A DNA stretch of 64,000 nucleotides from Gyromitra esculenta (GCA_038503075.1 JBCAML010000016.1:1240001-1304000); one strand, 5' to 3'. Positions 13,671 to 27,039 are shown, counted from the first letter of the stretch. The notes: a model not told the origin generated them from the sequence alone. Numbers and translations are program-made.

Positions 13671-14723
13671 ATGTCTCGATTTCTCGCTGTCGATTCTCCC
13701 TTCGACCCCTCGCATCGCTTCCAAACATCTTGGCTGCTGCCCCCGCTGGTGCTAGGGGGTATTCGCCTCCTCGTCAGTGTCTATATTTTCCAGTATATGC
13801 TCTACAAGATCGCCTACTCCGCGGTAAACGATGACGGGCTCGTCGCGAAACAAAGTTTTAGTTATTTTACGAACATTACCTATTGGAGCTTGGGGTTCTA
13901 TTTTGCGTTCGCGGGGTTCCATACGGTGGTTTATGCATTGAGGGGGAAAGCACCACTTCAGCGATGGCCTGTGGTTCTGCAATTTTTACACGCGTTGTTT
14001 TATACAACCATTGTAACATTTCCCTTCTTAGTGTATGTTGAACCTGCTTGGTGTCCTTTTTTTTTTTAATTAGTGATAGTTAGCCAGCTGACAAAAAAAA
14101 ATACAATAGGACAATTGTTTTCTGGGGCATCCTCGCAGCCACTAGCTCGCCGTTTTCAACCGTGGTCAAAGCCTATAGCAACGTACGTCCCACACGATCT
14201 CGCATCCGATCCCGCAGCTAGATTCGCCTTTCCCTTTTATCCACGCATCTGTATACATATACATATACATATATATGTTTACTCTTCCCACCCCCCCTCG
14301 CTAATCTCGTGTATATAGATATCTGGCCATCTCCTCAATTCCGTATTTGCTCTTTTCGAATTGTTCATTACGCGCACCGAGCGCCCTCCATGGATCCACC
14401 TTCCCTTCTTGATCTTTTTTCTTGCCGGATATCTTACTGTCGCATATATCACTCACGCGACACAGGGCTTTTACACTTATGACTTCCTGGATCCTGCTAC
14501 GGGGCATGGTAAAGTCACGGCGTACTGCTTTGGAATTGCGATTGCGATCTGTGTGGTTTTTGTTCTTGCGTGGCTAGTGATCTGGGGACGTGTTTCGCTC
14601 ACCGAGAATGTATGGGGGAAGAAGGGTAGTTTCTCAAAGCGGGACACCGGAAATAGGGACGGAGGGTATGCGAAGGAGAGGGGTGGAGGGCTGGACCAGG
14701 GGGTGGAGGTCAGTAAAGTTTGA
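13671..14723 (+). CDS. FAR-17a/AIG1-like integral membrane protein
   Basis: Three exons: 13671-14032, 14110-14182 and 14319-14723, giving 279 aa; introns of 77 and 136 nt are phase-consistent. The protein has about six hydrophobic segments, in order around LLPPLVLGGIRLLVSVYIFQ, YWSLGFYFAFAGFHTVVYAL, FLHALFYTTIVTFPFLV, the FWGILAAT block, WIHLPFLIFFLAGYLTVAYI and AYCFGIAIAICVVFVLAWLV, then a polar Gly/Lys-rich tail. The pattern FDPSHRFQTSWLLPP...SYFTNITYWSLG fits fungal FAR-17a/AIG1-like proteins. Animal relatives in this family hydrolyse fatty-acid esters of hydroxy fatty acids; no activity is claimed for this copy. Family assignment rests on sequence pattern; topology is inferred. Confidence 0.8.
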
Positions 14724-17700
14724 ATTTTTACTTGATTCTGCGACGGGGAAATCGGAAAAATAAAAGAGGGAAAGAAAAAGAAAAAAAAGAGCTAGGAAGC
14801 CGACGGCTATTTGGTGGTATGGAATTGGAGGCTCGCTTTTTAATATGGCTGAGCCACGTATACGGACAGTTTTTAATATTCGTTACTTCGCTGGATTGGA
14901 ATTGGACTATTTTTTTGTTGTTGAAGGATTTGGACCCTCCTGCTAATTTTGAACAATTCCTTTTGTCTTTTTCTACTGATGTTAAATATCAATTTGTTTC
15001 TTGGCGGTGCACTTTTTTTTTGTAGTTTTTTGGCTGGCTGGCTGGAGCCGTACTCTAATATCAGGGTGCTTTTCTTGCGGTTGTAGTACCATCCACTATC
15101 CACCATTGACGTCTAATTCGATCGGAGACCAATCAGGCGTCGTCAAGACTACCTTATAGAGATCAATGGAGTACAAAGGTGCGTATATTTACAAAGATTT
15201 TGTCTATAACTCATGTAACTGCTCAGATATATTTTTTCTTTGATGTCTGGATTAAAATTGACTTCGTTTGGTTTGGTTCGGCTCGCTTCGCTGATTGAAT
15301 GAAATTGCTACCCTATCAATTTCAAACGTGCCTCGACCTATATATAACCAGGTCGCAACATATAATATTAATCCTAACAGCCGAGCCCACTCAATTCGTG
15401 GATAAGCAAAACAATTGATAGTCAGACCTACCTCGACCTCTAAGCTTCAAGAGGTAAAGCACAACAACACAGTAAGTAGAGCAACCAGCTCCGACAGCCC
15501 ACCATACATCCTATTTATAGTCCCCCGTGTTGGGTCACACCAAAACAGCTATCACGGATTGACACCGCTAGCTTCGTGATCAGCTGAGTGGAGTTTATCG
15601 TTTTCCGTGAAGCTAGGGCAGGGTGATGTCATATAGCATATGTAGTACGACGCGCACAGGCTTTTTGACCGGAGAGGGAGCGAAAGAAAAAAAAACGAAT
15701 GTTCCGTGGATCTACTTTGGTTTGTTTCAGTAAACGAATCCGACATGGGTTTATCAGGCTAAAATTTTAGCGTTGGTGGGGTGCTTTTTTTCTTTCTCTC
15801 TCGCTCTCCTTTTCATCAGGAATCACTCGGCGTCTTTTTTTTGCGTTGCTTTTTTTTTTTTTTGGTTTAATCGCCCCCAAGGTAAGCTTATTCTCGAGTC
15901 CCTGGTCAGAATTTTTAAATCTGCTCCGTGCGAGAGATCACTATCAACAATTTTGATGCACCGCAGAACAGCTACCGGTCGAGCTTGCGCAACAGAATTC
16001 TGATAATTTGGTCTCCGGGTGCTTTTTTTTGGTACGCACTGACGTCCCTGGTGCGTAGCTAAATGGGTGTAGCTATCTATGCATATAATTCAGATTTCTA
16101 CCCGAATTAGGAAAATTTAAATTTCCAAGGGTAACTGGAGTATAACTAAGATAGCGGCTTCGGCGGATATATTACTAATTCGCAGATAAGCATGTATCGT
16201 GTACGTACGTCTCTCCTCCCAATATTTCAGTACCCACGGAATGTTTCCGCACCAAGCCAACTCAAATAAAATAAAAAAGGACTCTAAAAACCTCTCTCCT
16301 ATAAGTTAAAAGAAGTTTTAGTTCCGTCCTTGAGATGACCCTGTATAATTTCCACATACTTTTTCGGTCCTTCATAAACGGCAATGGCCGAAACCTGAAA
16401 CTTTTACCGCCCCGACGGCCCTGCTAGTGACATATTCTCTGTCACGATATTTGGGTGTCACGCGGGCATTTCTTTAGCGACGAAGGGATGAATCCTGTTC
16501 CTTCAACATCGTCACCATCGGGTTGGCCGCTCTGGACACAGGTATCATGACGTTCATCGCCCATGGTATCGATCGTGGCATGCTAAGAATATCTTAATTC
16601 CTACTAACTTGTTCCATGCGTTATCTCTTCTCGTTAAATCACGGTAAGTGCAAAAGGTGCGTATGATTGGGCCTCTTACTACATATAGAAATACGTATAG
16701 CTTTATTCCAATGATTGCAAAGAGTAAAGGTACTCGATTCGATGGCAGATGATGATTTTGCAGGCGGTGCTCCAAAAGCTGTCTTTTAACGATCCTAATC
16801 CGCTCTCTTCCAGGAGTCTTCCTTGTGTTGAGAAGTTTCTGGAGTTCTGTTAACTCCATCTTGTCATCACCGAAAAAAATTTGATTTTGATCATAAGGTA
16901 TCACTCGAGGTTCAAACTCACTCCGTCTCGAGTTTTTGGTTTTCCTCTCCTTCTTTCGTTTAATTCATTAATTGTAACCAGCACTCAAGCTACGATAATA
17001 CAAGCAAACAAATCCATCCATGATCCTCTTCCCCCATAATCCTCCTAGATCTTCTTAGCCTCATAGTCCGGGATCTTTTCCCGCCAACCTCTTCCCAGAT
17101 CCCTGATATCGATATATCGTAAGGCATAGCCATCGAAAGCACAGTGAGTGCAGTGCGTAAGTGCGTATTCGTCATCAGAATGGCTTCCTCCAACCAAGTG
17201 CCTCTAATTTTTTTTTATTTTTTCACGAAAAGGCCCGAATTCGAATTTAGTAAGGCCCAAGTGATTTTTCTTATTCGCTACGGTATACGTTCCAGGAATA
17301 CGAAAAACTGGCAACGCGCGTACGTGCGCAGACTAGAAACACAGCCTTCCCAACTCAAAAGCACTATGCAGTACCACTACGCGTAGCTTATCATGTTGCA
17401 TCAGTTAACTTCCAAAGCTGGATAGACTAAGAGATACCCTTTTACTCTGGCTCTGCGCAGAAACTGTGCTTGATGGTACAGCCATGAGAGAAAACTCTCG
17501 ACACACCAATGGCTGGCTCGCTGGTGAGGTAGGGTGTCGAGACTTCTAGATCTCTTACACGGCTGTGCTGCATGTTCTCGGTGTGTTCATTTCAAACCGA
17601 AATGAGATGGGGTTGTTCGGGAGTAATTTCGGAGCTTTTTATTTTAGCACGTACGCGTGCTCACCTACTTATCTCGCTGCCACTGTTCTTGTCGACCTAA

Positions 17701-18079
17701 ACCGTTAAAAAAAAATAAGGGAAAAGAATATTACAGCCACCTACGCACAAAAAATCATAAGAAAAATAAACACCGCGTGAATTCATACATATATTAAGCC
17801 TCGCCACCTCAAACCAGGCCCTGATACAAAAGTAGAATACCAAACAACGCTACTGTGGGTATTTTTTAGGTAGAGGAAAAGAGAAAGGGTCCTCCCTCAG
17901 CTCAACTGAAAGGAAGAAGAAAAAAAACCAAAAAGCCGAGTCCAGCGACAGCAAAGCAAATAAAGAAACTAAAAAGCACATCTGCCCAAACGCCCAATCA
18001 TAAAATTCAGTAGTATACCCCAAATAATAATAATAATGATATCACAGCCAGAGTCGACTCGAGAAAACGATCAACGCCA
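14724..18079. other. intergenic region, no recognised gene
   Basis: About 3.4 kb of AT-rich sequence with several poly-T runs (for example 15825-15865). A hairpin-like pair around 17493-17545 shares CTCGACAC / GTGTCGAG. A minus-strand frame of 116 codons at 16554-16904 has no features I recognise. The right end is the 3' flank of the Wss1-like gene. Confidence 0.4.
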
Positions 18080-19537
18080 TCAAGAACTCAGCTTCATAAT
18101 CCCACATGTCGTACAAGTCCACCATGCAGCGTCGTTGATAGCCGTACAGTTATGACAATCCCACACCCGTTTGACTGGTGCTACCACATCGGGCCCAAAC
18201 CGAACTCTCTGCTTTGTCCTAACGGAGGTACCTCTCCTTAGCCCCCCTGGTCTGGCAGGCTGAGCAGTTGTTGCTGGCTGTCGTCTTGAAACTTCTACGG
18301 TTTCTATATCCTCTTCTGGCCTTTGAACACCACAAGCGTCACAGTTGATATTTGAGACGGGGTTGATGAGGGTACAGAGATCGCATGCCCATGTAGTTTT
18401 GTTTATGCCCACCGCCTCTTCATAAGTCGGTGGCTCATCTGGAAATGGGGAACCGGAAGGCACGGGGCGCTTGTTATCGGAGGCTGGCGAGGACTCTGAC
18501 GAGGCGGACCGGGAGTGTTTGGACCCTGATGTAGAAGCGGCAACTGAAATAGGAGCTTGGGTTGGCTCATCATCGTCCTCTATCCAAACGTAACCGCCTC
18601 GTTCTTCCCAAGCTCTCCTCTGCATTGCCTCTTCCCTTTCGCCTTCCATAATCAGATCAATCGCTGCTTGGAGAATAGCTTGCTCGTTGGCGTCGTCCTC
18701 TTCTGCTTGTGTTCGGAAGCCGCTTTTGATGGCCCTCTCTGCATCAGCCTCCATCCTCCCTCTATCTCTAGCTTCGCTCTCAGCTCCACAGGTTTTTGAG
18801 ATGCAGGCTCGCCTTAGTGCCGCCGCCGCCACCCTTTCCCTCATTTCCTGATAGTCTGGAGCTGTGCTGTTTTTTGCACCACCACCAAGCTTCTGGCCAG
18901 ATCCACCAGACAGTGCTCGCCTCTTTTCGGCAGCGGCCAACGCTTTACGACGAACATCATTCATGGAAGGATTATGGGACCTTCCAACCCCTAGACGAGT
19001 CCCCTCGGAGTAGAACCCTTCACCGCTATAACCAGAGCGACGAACGGTTGCGTATTCATCTTCAAGCTGTTTGAGAAGGCCGTGAAACTTTTCGTCATGC
19101 GGTCCATGGATGTTGTGAGTGAGTCTGGTAGAAGAACACTTAGTATTCTAGCGAACAGTTGGTGCAGCAGGGTTAAGAGCTACCTACTCATGCAGCATAG
19201 TATATACGCAATCCTCGAGCTCCAGAAACACGTTATGGTCGTAAGGTTGACGTAAACGAATGCAAATTTGCTTTCCACCATTTATGTTTAACCCTATGGA
19301 TGAGATTATTAGACATTTTTTATTATTTTGCACTGGTAAAGCTAGTTTGATCACGAACATACCGAGCAGATTTTTCTCATCGGGCCAAAACTCAGCTAGA
19401 CAGCCGACTCTGAAGCCTCGTTGCGTCATAATGGGTTTGACAAGGCTGGCTATTTTCCGCAGCATGAAGAGAGCATGCTGTTCCCGTGGTTTCTCAAGCA
19501 TATGCACATAGGAGCCGATAAGCTGTCCTTGAGCCAT
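18080..19537 (-). CDS. wss1: Wss1-like DNA-protein crosslink protease (WLM domain + RanBP2 zinc fingers)
   Basis: Three exons: 19537-19363, 19293-19188 and 19124-18080, giving 441 aa. The N-terminal WLM/SprT-like domain carries an intact zinc-protease motif, HELTHNIHGPH at residues 93-103; this motif is split across the second intron. Upstream blocks (EKPREQHALFMLRKIASLVKPIM, RGFRVGCLAEFWPDEKNLLG) fit the family. After a charged linker come two RanBP2-type zinc fingers, at about 339-358 (W-x-C-x2-C...C-x2-C) and about 415-434. Wss1 proteins degrade proteins covalently trapped on DNA and work with SUMO and Cdc48. An F-x-G-x-like segment (RVRFGPDVV) before the second finger could be a Cdc48-binding SHP-type motif; that is inference. 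The start at 19537 was chosen because the longer frame begins with TTG, not ATG. Confidence 0.9.
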
Positions 19538-20810
19538 GGCAACAGGAGGAAGAAGCGATGGACGGTTGAAGCTCAATGATGTGGCGGGTAAAGTGTATGG
19601 GCTATGAACGCAGGAAGGGATGAGTGATCGTGAGCGGGGGAAGAGCTTAAGTAGCCTGGGATATTGAAAGGCTGAGGCAGTGCGGGGGAGACAGTCTCTA
19701 CTTTAGAGTATAGAAAAGCAAACACGGAAGCTACGAGATGGGGGGAAAGGTGGCAGAAGGGCGTTGGCTGACGAAGCCCTTTTTTCCTCTCTTGTTCCTG
19801 TGTTGCCTGGAGCTTTCTTGCAAATCCGTGCAAATTCGGCAGGCGAGATCGAACTTGGGGAAAATAAATCGAGACGCGAAGACACGAGGTGGGATGCCGA
19901 GCCTCTTATCGAGAGGGACGCGATTTATCATCGACCGCTCGGGTGTTTTGGTCGCCCGCTTTTAGCCCCGCTGCAGCTCTGGGATTGGTCAGACGGTGCG
20001 GCGACCAAACATATGGCGGACACGAGGTGTGTGTGGCAGGAGTGTTCTTATGCCCTGCGGGCCAAGTTGAAATTAAGTGCTTCTCAGGATCCCAATTCGC
20101 TCCTGCGTGATGCGCTTTCGTCTGATTTTCTGTGTCCCGATTCGTTCCCAGAGGATGGTAGTGTGGGATTTCGGAAAAATGACCTCCTTGCTCTACGATG
20201 ATTTGTGTGATCCTTGTGAGTCTGCAGCATTGCAAAAGGCTGCTGATGTGTCCGGGACGAGCTCGCTTGGAGAGGATGTGAAGAGAAAACGAATGTATTA
20301 GTTGGGGATATATGTACACAGTCTCTTTATCCGATCCAATTGCTCGGATCTGCCCGGCCTCTCGGGTGGTTTCCTCGCCTCGCTTCGGCTTTTGGCTTCG
20401 TGGTCTGATCCCGAACCGGCAAGAAAGACGAGTGAGAGGACGTGACGGGGTGTGATGCTGAACAATGGATTCTCGCCATGCCATTCTTCGACATAGACAA
20501 CCGTTGCTGCTAGGCAATTACCACGGGACCACTGGGGCCGTACCTTCGAAAAGGGAGCCGACCAGGAGGGCTTCTCTTTCTGCCCGTCCACAAGGCGTCC
20601 GTAGCCATTCTAATTTCTGGCTCACCAGGGCCCAGACGCTCGGCTCATATTCTAGAAACATCCACTTGTCTCTCCTCTTTCCTTCTCTATCGTCAATCCA
20701 TCATCTACTTCCTTCTGCGACGAATCTGGCTTCCTTGCTTCCTTTTCTTTTCTTTGTAGGGTCCTTTCCATCCACTCGTTAATCGAATAGTTTCTCGCAA
20801 CTTCGCTGCA
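19538..20810. other. shared upstream region of two divergent genes
   Basis: The 1.27-kb spacer is bounded by the start codons of the Wss1-like gene (minus) and the 320-aa protein gene (plus). Long frames on both strands overlap each other and look like composition artefacts. The last 150 bases before 20811 are CT-rich, as in many fungal promoters. Confidence 0.5.
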
Positions 20811-22122
20811 ATGCCGACGAGTGTTTTCGACCGCTCTATCTTCGAAACCAAGCTTAAGGCTATGGTCTTCTGCCGTGGGGTATACAATCAGTTTCCTTTT
20901 ATCTCTTCATCTTTTTTATTTTTTATTTTTTATTTTTTTATCTCTTAATCACCCCTCGTTGATAACCTTTGATTTTTACTCCAACCCACATGCCCTTTGC
21001 ATCGATATCATCTCATCTCCATCTAAGCAGGACATTGTCTTTCATAGATCGTATCCTTGCCTTCTCTCATTGGTTTTGTCCCTTTTTCGAACATTTCCCC
21101 TGCACTGCACTCCTCAGATTCTTTAACATTGGCTACATGTAACTTACATTTCCTATATTCTCTAGGTTGCTTGCTTCTTGGGCTACCCTATCACGTATGA
21201 CCCTACGTTCACCAACCACTATCTTCTCGGTATCTTTTTGGATATACTTCTCGCCTATGCCGATAATGGATCCCTCTGGGATTTTACTGCAGCTGATATT
21301 TCCACCGTGTTCGTTCCGCTGCTCATCTACGCGGACCTTGATGCTGAAGAGGAGAGAGGAGATATTTGCCCCACAGACCCATTGTCAGATTTGAGTCAAG
21401 ACGGTATCGGTTGGATGGGAAAGAAATTCACTTTCGGTGAAGCTTTTGAACTGGTCGTGGAGCTTGATGGTCTTGCGAGTAGCAGCATCAGCGGTGATGT
21501 ATGGACAAAGTGGTTTGAATTTGTTCGATATGCTGAGTGGATTCACATCAAAGAGGCTGAGCTGAGAGACTCAATCTGGTATCCGTGGGTTAGAACCCGC
21601 GTTATTGGAATGATGATGACCTGTTCAATGGAACCTGCCGTGGTAGGTTTAATCTAACCCCTCCCCCCTCCGTTGGACGGTAGTACTTATATATTTTTGC
21701 TATAGGCCGAGCAACAATTCTTCCTCGCTTGCTGTAAGCTTCATGAATATCTCCCGGCGAACTATGACTACAAGGAACGCATCACCGAAATCTTCTCAGA
21801 AACCAACCGTGTTCTTCACAGCGGCTTTCCAACGTTCATGAGAGCTGCTACTCTTGCCAAGCTAAGACATATAACTGGGGAGCAACCCGGAGACATTTAT
21901 ACCATAGATAAGAACAACCAAACCTGGTTGACCACACCGGATATCTCTATCTCTACCGCCTCTTCAGAACATTCAAGATCCAAAGTGTGGGCTCTACCTG
22001 CTGAATTTACTCCGGAAATGTACACCCCTCTTCCCATCTCTTCCCGCATGACGGAGTTGCTTAAGGGCTCGCTCCCCGAACCCTGGGATTCTAGTGGGGA
22101 TCGCGGCCTCTTCGACTTTTGA
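20811..22122 (+). CDS. uncharacterised 320-aa fungal protein
   Basis: Three exons: 20811-20879, 21166-21642 and 21706-22122, giving 320 aa, all junctions phase 0. I do not recognise a domain. It begins MPTSVFDRSIFETKLKAMVF; the middle is acidic and aromatic, with a probable helical segment (YLLGIFLDILLAYAD) and a conserved-looking stretch WTKWFEFVRYAEWIHIKEAE. The C-terminus is Ser/Pro-rich and soluble; no signal peptide or clear membrane anchor is visible. The first intron is 286 nt, long for this genome and T-rich, so an additional small exon inside it cannot be excluded. Coding status is supported by the continuous, phase-matching exons and regular amino-acid composition. Confidence 0.65.
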
Positions 22123-25100
22123 AGAGCTGTTTAACCAAAGGTTACTTTCGCCATTGACTGATACTGGTAATTTTTTGGCCTGGGGCGAGTGATGGGGCGT
22201 GATAGGGAACGGCACACACATATATTCGTTTCCTACTATATATGGCTGGCAATTTCTCCTTTATTTTTAGCCTTGTCTTTCGCCCGGTTTTCTCCGGGAT
22301 GGGAAATTTTAATCTTGTTTGTTTAGTGTTGGATACCAGGCTTACTTTTTTTGTTGTATCGTAGTGATAATAGTGGGGGGGATGAGGGGCTACAGTACAC
22401 GAATAATGCTTGAATTTAGATACCTAGCAGTTATTTGGTTGGATTTTCTTCCATTTTTCCGTTCTTCTTTCCAAATCGTTCTTACCACCGCTTTTTTGGT
22501 GAGGGTGGGAGGAGCAGGATATAAATACATGTAGTGTTATATCTTTCTATTTTTAATGTCTTGTACTACATGGAATGAGTTGTATTCAGTTGTCTGATTC
22601 CTTTATCCTTTGGGTTCGGCTTTTTTAGATAGCTCACGAGTAATAATAATCTTAAGGGCTTGTAGCTTGTCTCGAGGGCTGCTAATTGGGTCTACATGGT
22701 CTTGTACTTGTCTATTGTAGAAGAAATCGAATGGCGATAGCAACCAGCAGTCTACAAAACTACGCTACGTGTGTTGGCACTAGCAAACGACTAGTATTCG
22801 TTAAGAGAGCCAATATGGCCACTAGGTGCCTGTTTTCGGCCTTAGGCAGATCGTGATTTCATGCCCGGCCCATACTAGCGGGGTCTGGTGCAGCAGGGTG
22901 CCCGATTAGGATCACTTCCATTTGCGTATAGCCGGCCTAGACTACATGCATGCAATGCTGAGGTACAAAAAAATATATCTTAAACTCCCATCGAACCCAC
23001 CACCACCCTCAAACACGGTATTGACCAATTGCATCAGTTTAATTATCACAGAATCTTTCGCAAAGCACCGACCACCTCCCCTACTACAAACGTCCCAGCC
23101 AGCCCAACCAACTGATAGGCACCCTGGAGGAGAACAGCGGAGAACGGCAGGCGCGAAGTGGTTTGGCAAGAAGGGCCAGTAGCTAGGATTTAGACAGGGT
23201 ATCATCATATGCCTGTTTACCAATGGAGAAGGATAAGGGGGAAAGAGGGAGAAAGAGATGTTTACCAACCCACCATCCACAAACAGTTGCATCAGTTTAA
23301 TTATCACAGGATCTTTCGCAGAGCGCCGACCACCTCCCCTACTACAAACGTCCCAGCCAACCCAACCGACTGATAGGCACCTCGAAAGAGAACAGCGGAG
23401 AGCGGCAGGCGTGAAGTGGTTTGGCAAGAAGGGCCAGTAGCTAGGATTTAGACGGGGTATCATCATATGCTTGTTCGCCGATGGAGGGAGGAAGGAGAGA
23501 AGGAGAGAAGGGAGCGGTAGTGGGAGCAGGAGGAGAAGAGGATGGAGAGGGAGGGGGGGGGAGGGGGAGGGGGAGAGAAGTGGAGGGAGAGGATAGTGGA
23601 GGAGATGGAGAGAAATGAAGGGAATGGCTGTTGATAAACCCACCGTCCGCGAAAAAGGTTATCAGAAAGCAATGGCATCAGAAAGTTTTAATCACAAGAT
23701 CTTCGCAAAGTGCCGACCACCTCCCCTACTACAAACGTCCCAATCACCCAACCGACTGATAGGCACCCCGGAGAAGGAGAACAGCGGAGAGCGACCGGCG
23801 CGAAGTGGTTTGGCAAGAAGGGCCAGTAGCTAGGATTTAGATGGGGATATCATCATATGCCTGTGTATCGATGGAGAAAGAGAGAGAGAGAGAAGAGGAG
23901 GAAAGGACCGCTTATAACAGGAATCGGTGCCAAGGAAGCTGTGGGATTAGGGATTGATATTTCGCCGCTCGATTGTGGGTGGCTGGTTGGAGGAGGAAGA
24001 GGAGCGATCATTCTACAGTGTAGGCTGGATGGGGTGGGGCAAGGGTTGAATATTCGCAGGTTGGGACGACATGTATATGGCGCTCTGACCCACCTTGCAT
24101 CGTGGACAGTAATGATAGCGGGGATTGAACCTTACAGCACCAAGTCAGTTTTCCATCAAAGATGGCAGGCGCCCTCCATCACCTCTACAACACCCCATCA
24201 GGACGGTCTAAACTTGCTTTAATTGATATCAGACACCGCTACACACTCGCAGGTAGCAACTCGCATTCTCGACATAGGGAGAATGCCGTGGGCATCAGGG
24301 TTGCAGTATGAGCTCACTAATCCGACTCAGTGCTCGCAAGAGGCAGCAGAAAAAGCTGCTCTAGCTCTAGGAATTCCAGTTGTTGGATACAGGAACCTGT
24401 ATAGTTTCTCGGGAACGTTCCTACTCTTTAAGCCAACGGCCATACTTGGATTATAACCAAAACATCAGAACCACATTACGGGCTTCAACCCCGCCAACCC
24501 CGCCAACGAGCCCAGCAACGGCAAGCAAACAACCAGCGCACTTCTTCCATCTTTACCACACCGTCAAACCCAAGCTCAACCATTAACCCCGAGTAGCGCA
24601 ATCCCAAGAACAGTCATCAAAACTAATTCTACATCTCCGCGACGGAAGTTCATCAGTAGACCTAGTGGCTACTCCCCTCCTCTCGGTTTCGGGTGAGGTT
24701 CGAGCTTAAACTCCGCCCTCCTGGGTAGCGAACTGCGAAAATCTTGTACGCTGCTACGCTAGCACCTCTTGGCCGGAAATAATACTTCTGGGAAGGCTTT
24801 TTTTCGCAACGACGACCTGCAGCGACGGCCGCAACCACAGCCAACCTCGGAGAAACCATTGACTTGAATTATTCCGATGATAGAATCCGAGGACTTGATT
24901 ACAGATCAAGTGGTTATTAGCTTAGGCTATCTCGGTGGTAACATATTTCAATACTTTAGCTCCAGGCAAAGTAATCATGCTCCTGCATGATATTGCGTAC
25001 TCTATGTGCTAAGCATTTGGCGTCACACAATATCACTCGCAACATATCCACCACTCCCGCAAACCCACTGAAATTGAAAGCCGGTAGAACAAAACTTGAA

Positions 25101-25655
25101 AGTACGAGAAACCCATTTTCACACCCTAGTATTGTTACGTCTGACACCCAACCCTCCTCAACATAGAAACACAGTCAACCAACAACAAAAAAAAGGGATA
25201 ATCCTCCTTTTACTCTTATGCTAAGCTACCTCTAATCCGCAGGATCACAAAACCATAGAGTCCTATATTTTACCTTTAGAAAGTCGGGGAGATTCCTCCA
25301 AAAACAGCTCGGAAATGACAGGTATAAAAGAAAAGAGCCCACGAAACCCAACCCCAGGAGAGAAAAGAAAAGCCAGCACCACCAGATGATCCCTCATGCA
25401 TAAAAAAAAAAAAACCAAGACCGAAAGCACAAAAAAAGACACATTCAAACTCCCTCTTCACAGCAATTTTGAACGAAAAAGTCTCTCCCTTCCTACCTCT
25501 TCTACACGCCTAAGGAATGTATAATACAGCTCTAGTAAGTTAGTCCAGTTACATATGGATAGTAGATAAATACCATTGCCACGCAAGTCCATTTTCTGTC
25601 CCTTTTTTCCCAATCGTACCTTTACCTCTTTAACAGTATCTTCACCCTCTTTACC
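22123..25655. other. intergenic region with a tripled repeat
   Basis: About 3.5 kb without a recognised gene. It holds the three repeat units listed separately (22995-23880) and a G-rich purine run at 23490-23600. Plus-strand open frames at 23857-24222 and 24223-24456 have no recognisable product. Confidence 0.45.
22995..23880. repeat. imperfect threefold tandem repeat, about 200-240 bp per unit
   Basis: Three related units lie at about 23029-23232, 23287-23490 and 23674-23880. Each contains, in order, a CATCAG...TTTAAT...TCACA block, CGACCACCTCCCCTACTACA, a CCAACTGATAGGCACC-like block, GAAGTGGTTTGGCAAGAAGG, and GTAGCTAGGATTTAGA followed by a CATCATATGC block. Spacers differ in length (a 100-bp G-rich purine run precedes unit 3). 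A motif AACCCACC precedes each unit. No terminal inverted repeats were found, so its origin as a transposon is not supported. Confidence 0.8.
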
Positions 25656-27039
25656 TTAAGGTAACGTAATCCTCCCCCTACTGTCATTCCTCTCCAGCTC
25701 CACGCTCCCTTCCATACCATACCCAGTATCTGGACCCTCTTCTTCACTCCCTAACAAATCGTCACTCTCACCATCATCACTCCCACTCTCATCCTCATCG
25801 GACCATACGCCCGCACGCTCCAACTCGTCACCCTCCACAACTCCAGCAATAAGTCCAGCAGCAGCAGCCGCATGCGGATCGTTATCCTCAACATCGAAAT
25901 AAGAGGGCGCATTAAGCGTCCCCGGCGGGATTGGAGAAGAAGTCGATGAGCGAAGACGCGCACGTTCCTCGACTTCGAGCTGTTTAGCACGCTTGATGGT
26001 ACGCTTATAGATCAGCCAGCCGGTCAGGACCCCAAGGAGGATACCTGTCACATATTACGTCAGCATTACTTCAAGCGCACAGGAAGAGATGATGATGGTA
26101 CCTCCGATGATGCTTGAGTAATTCAGCACCTTTGTCTTTGTATCCATTTTTTGGTCTGCTTCTGCTAGACGGGCTAGTCTCTCTCCGATAAAAACATGGA
26201 TCATCAACTTGGGCGTTGCTGCTGCCGTTGCGGCCATAAACGCCCATGGAGTAACGGTGGGAAATGTGCTCATTGCACCATTGCCGATAGAGTACGGCAG
26301 CGGGCATAGACGTATCATGCACAATAATTTGATCCCATCGTGTTTCAGCGTCAGCGATAAGGCGGCGAAGCGTTTATCGGTGGCGACCATCCGCCGGGCA
26401 AAGTTGCGGAAAAATTGGCGGCAGACTATGAATGCGGAGGTAGCGCCGAGGATCGTGGCTGCGGCAACAATGAACCATCCGTTTGGGAAGCCGTAGATGA
26501 AACCGGCGAGGGTGACGGAAGTGGAGTAGCCGATCATGGGAGGGAAGGCTGAGATGTAGCATAGCGAGAATATTATAAGCCAGCCGGCGGGCCAATCTCT
26601 ATCGCGGGGGATAATGGAGTTAGACCTTCCTTTGTTACGAGTGAGATCGAAGATGGGATGAGAAATAGACGAACCTGAGCTTACTCGCAACCGGCAGCAT
26701 AGCATGCAGGATCTGGGAATGAAACACCAGCATCAAGATCGTAGACACGCTTGCCAATACCACCAACAGTCCCCCCAGGATCTTCTGCTTCAAGGTCAGC
26801 TTCTTGAACCGCTTCTTGGCCCATCGTTGCAGCCGCATCACACGCTTCTTTGCTTGTGTAAACGCCGACTTGTTCCCCCCTCCTATCACCCCTCCCCTTG
26901 AATTCGACGTCAGCGACGAGCCCGGCCGTCGGTCTGTCGATCGCCTTCGATCCTGGACGGACCACCGTGGAGGCGGGAGTGGAGGGTGTTCGTCCGCCGG
27001 GGAGTACAGGGCGCCTGAATGGCGAAGGTTTTCCGGCAT
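25656..27039 (-). CDS. TVP38: Tvp38-like SNARE-associated Golgi membrane protein
   Basis: Three exons: 27039-26675, 26598-26102 and 26044-25656, giving 416 aa. Family: SNARE-associated Golgi / DedA-like (VTT domain). The N-terminal 80 residues are polar; a first hydrophobic segment is at about 85-106 (ILGGLLVVLASVSTILMLVF). The core has the family-typical FPPMIGYSTSVTLAGFIYGF and further hydrophobic segments. The C-terminal tail is acidic and Ser-rich and probably cytosolic. Yeast Tvp38 is found in Tlg2-containing Golgi vesicles; related VTT proteins are linked to lipid scrambling. The donor of intron 1 (GTTCGT) is weak, but it is the only one I found that keeps the frame into RDWPAGWLIIF; the stronger-looking GTAAGC six bases upstream shifts the frame. 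Confidence 0.85.

Noticed and set aside
18557..19074. Plus-strand frames opposite the Wss1 gene
   Set aside because: Shadows of the minus-strand coding exon.
19906..20517. 203-codon minus-strand frame in the divergent promoter region
   Set aside because: Overlaps frames on the other strand and lacks protein-like composition.
22942..23643. 233-codon minus-strand open frame across the tripled repeat
   Set aside because: Low-complexity Leu/Pro/Ser stretches and repeat-derived sequence; no domain or start context supports a gene.
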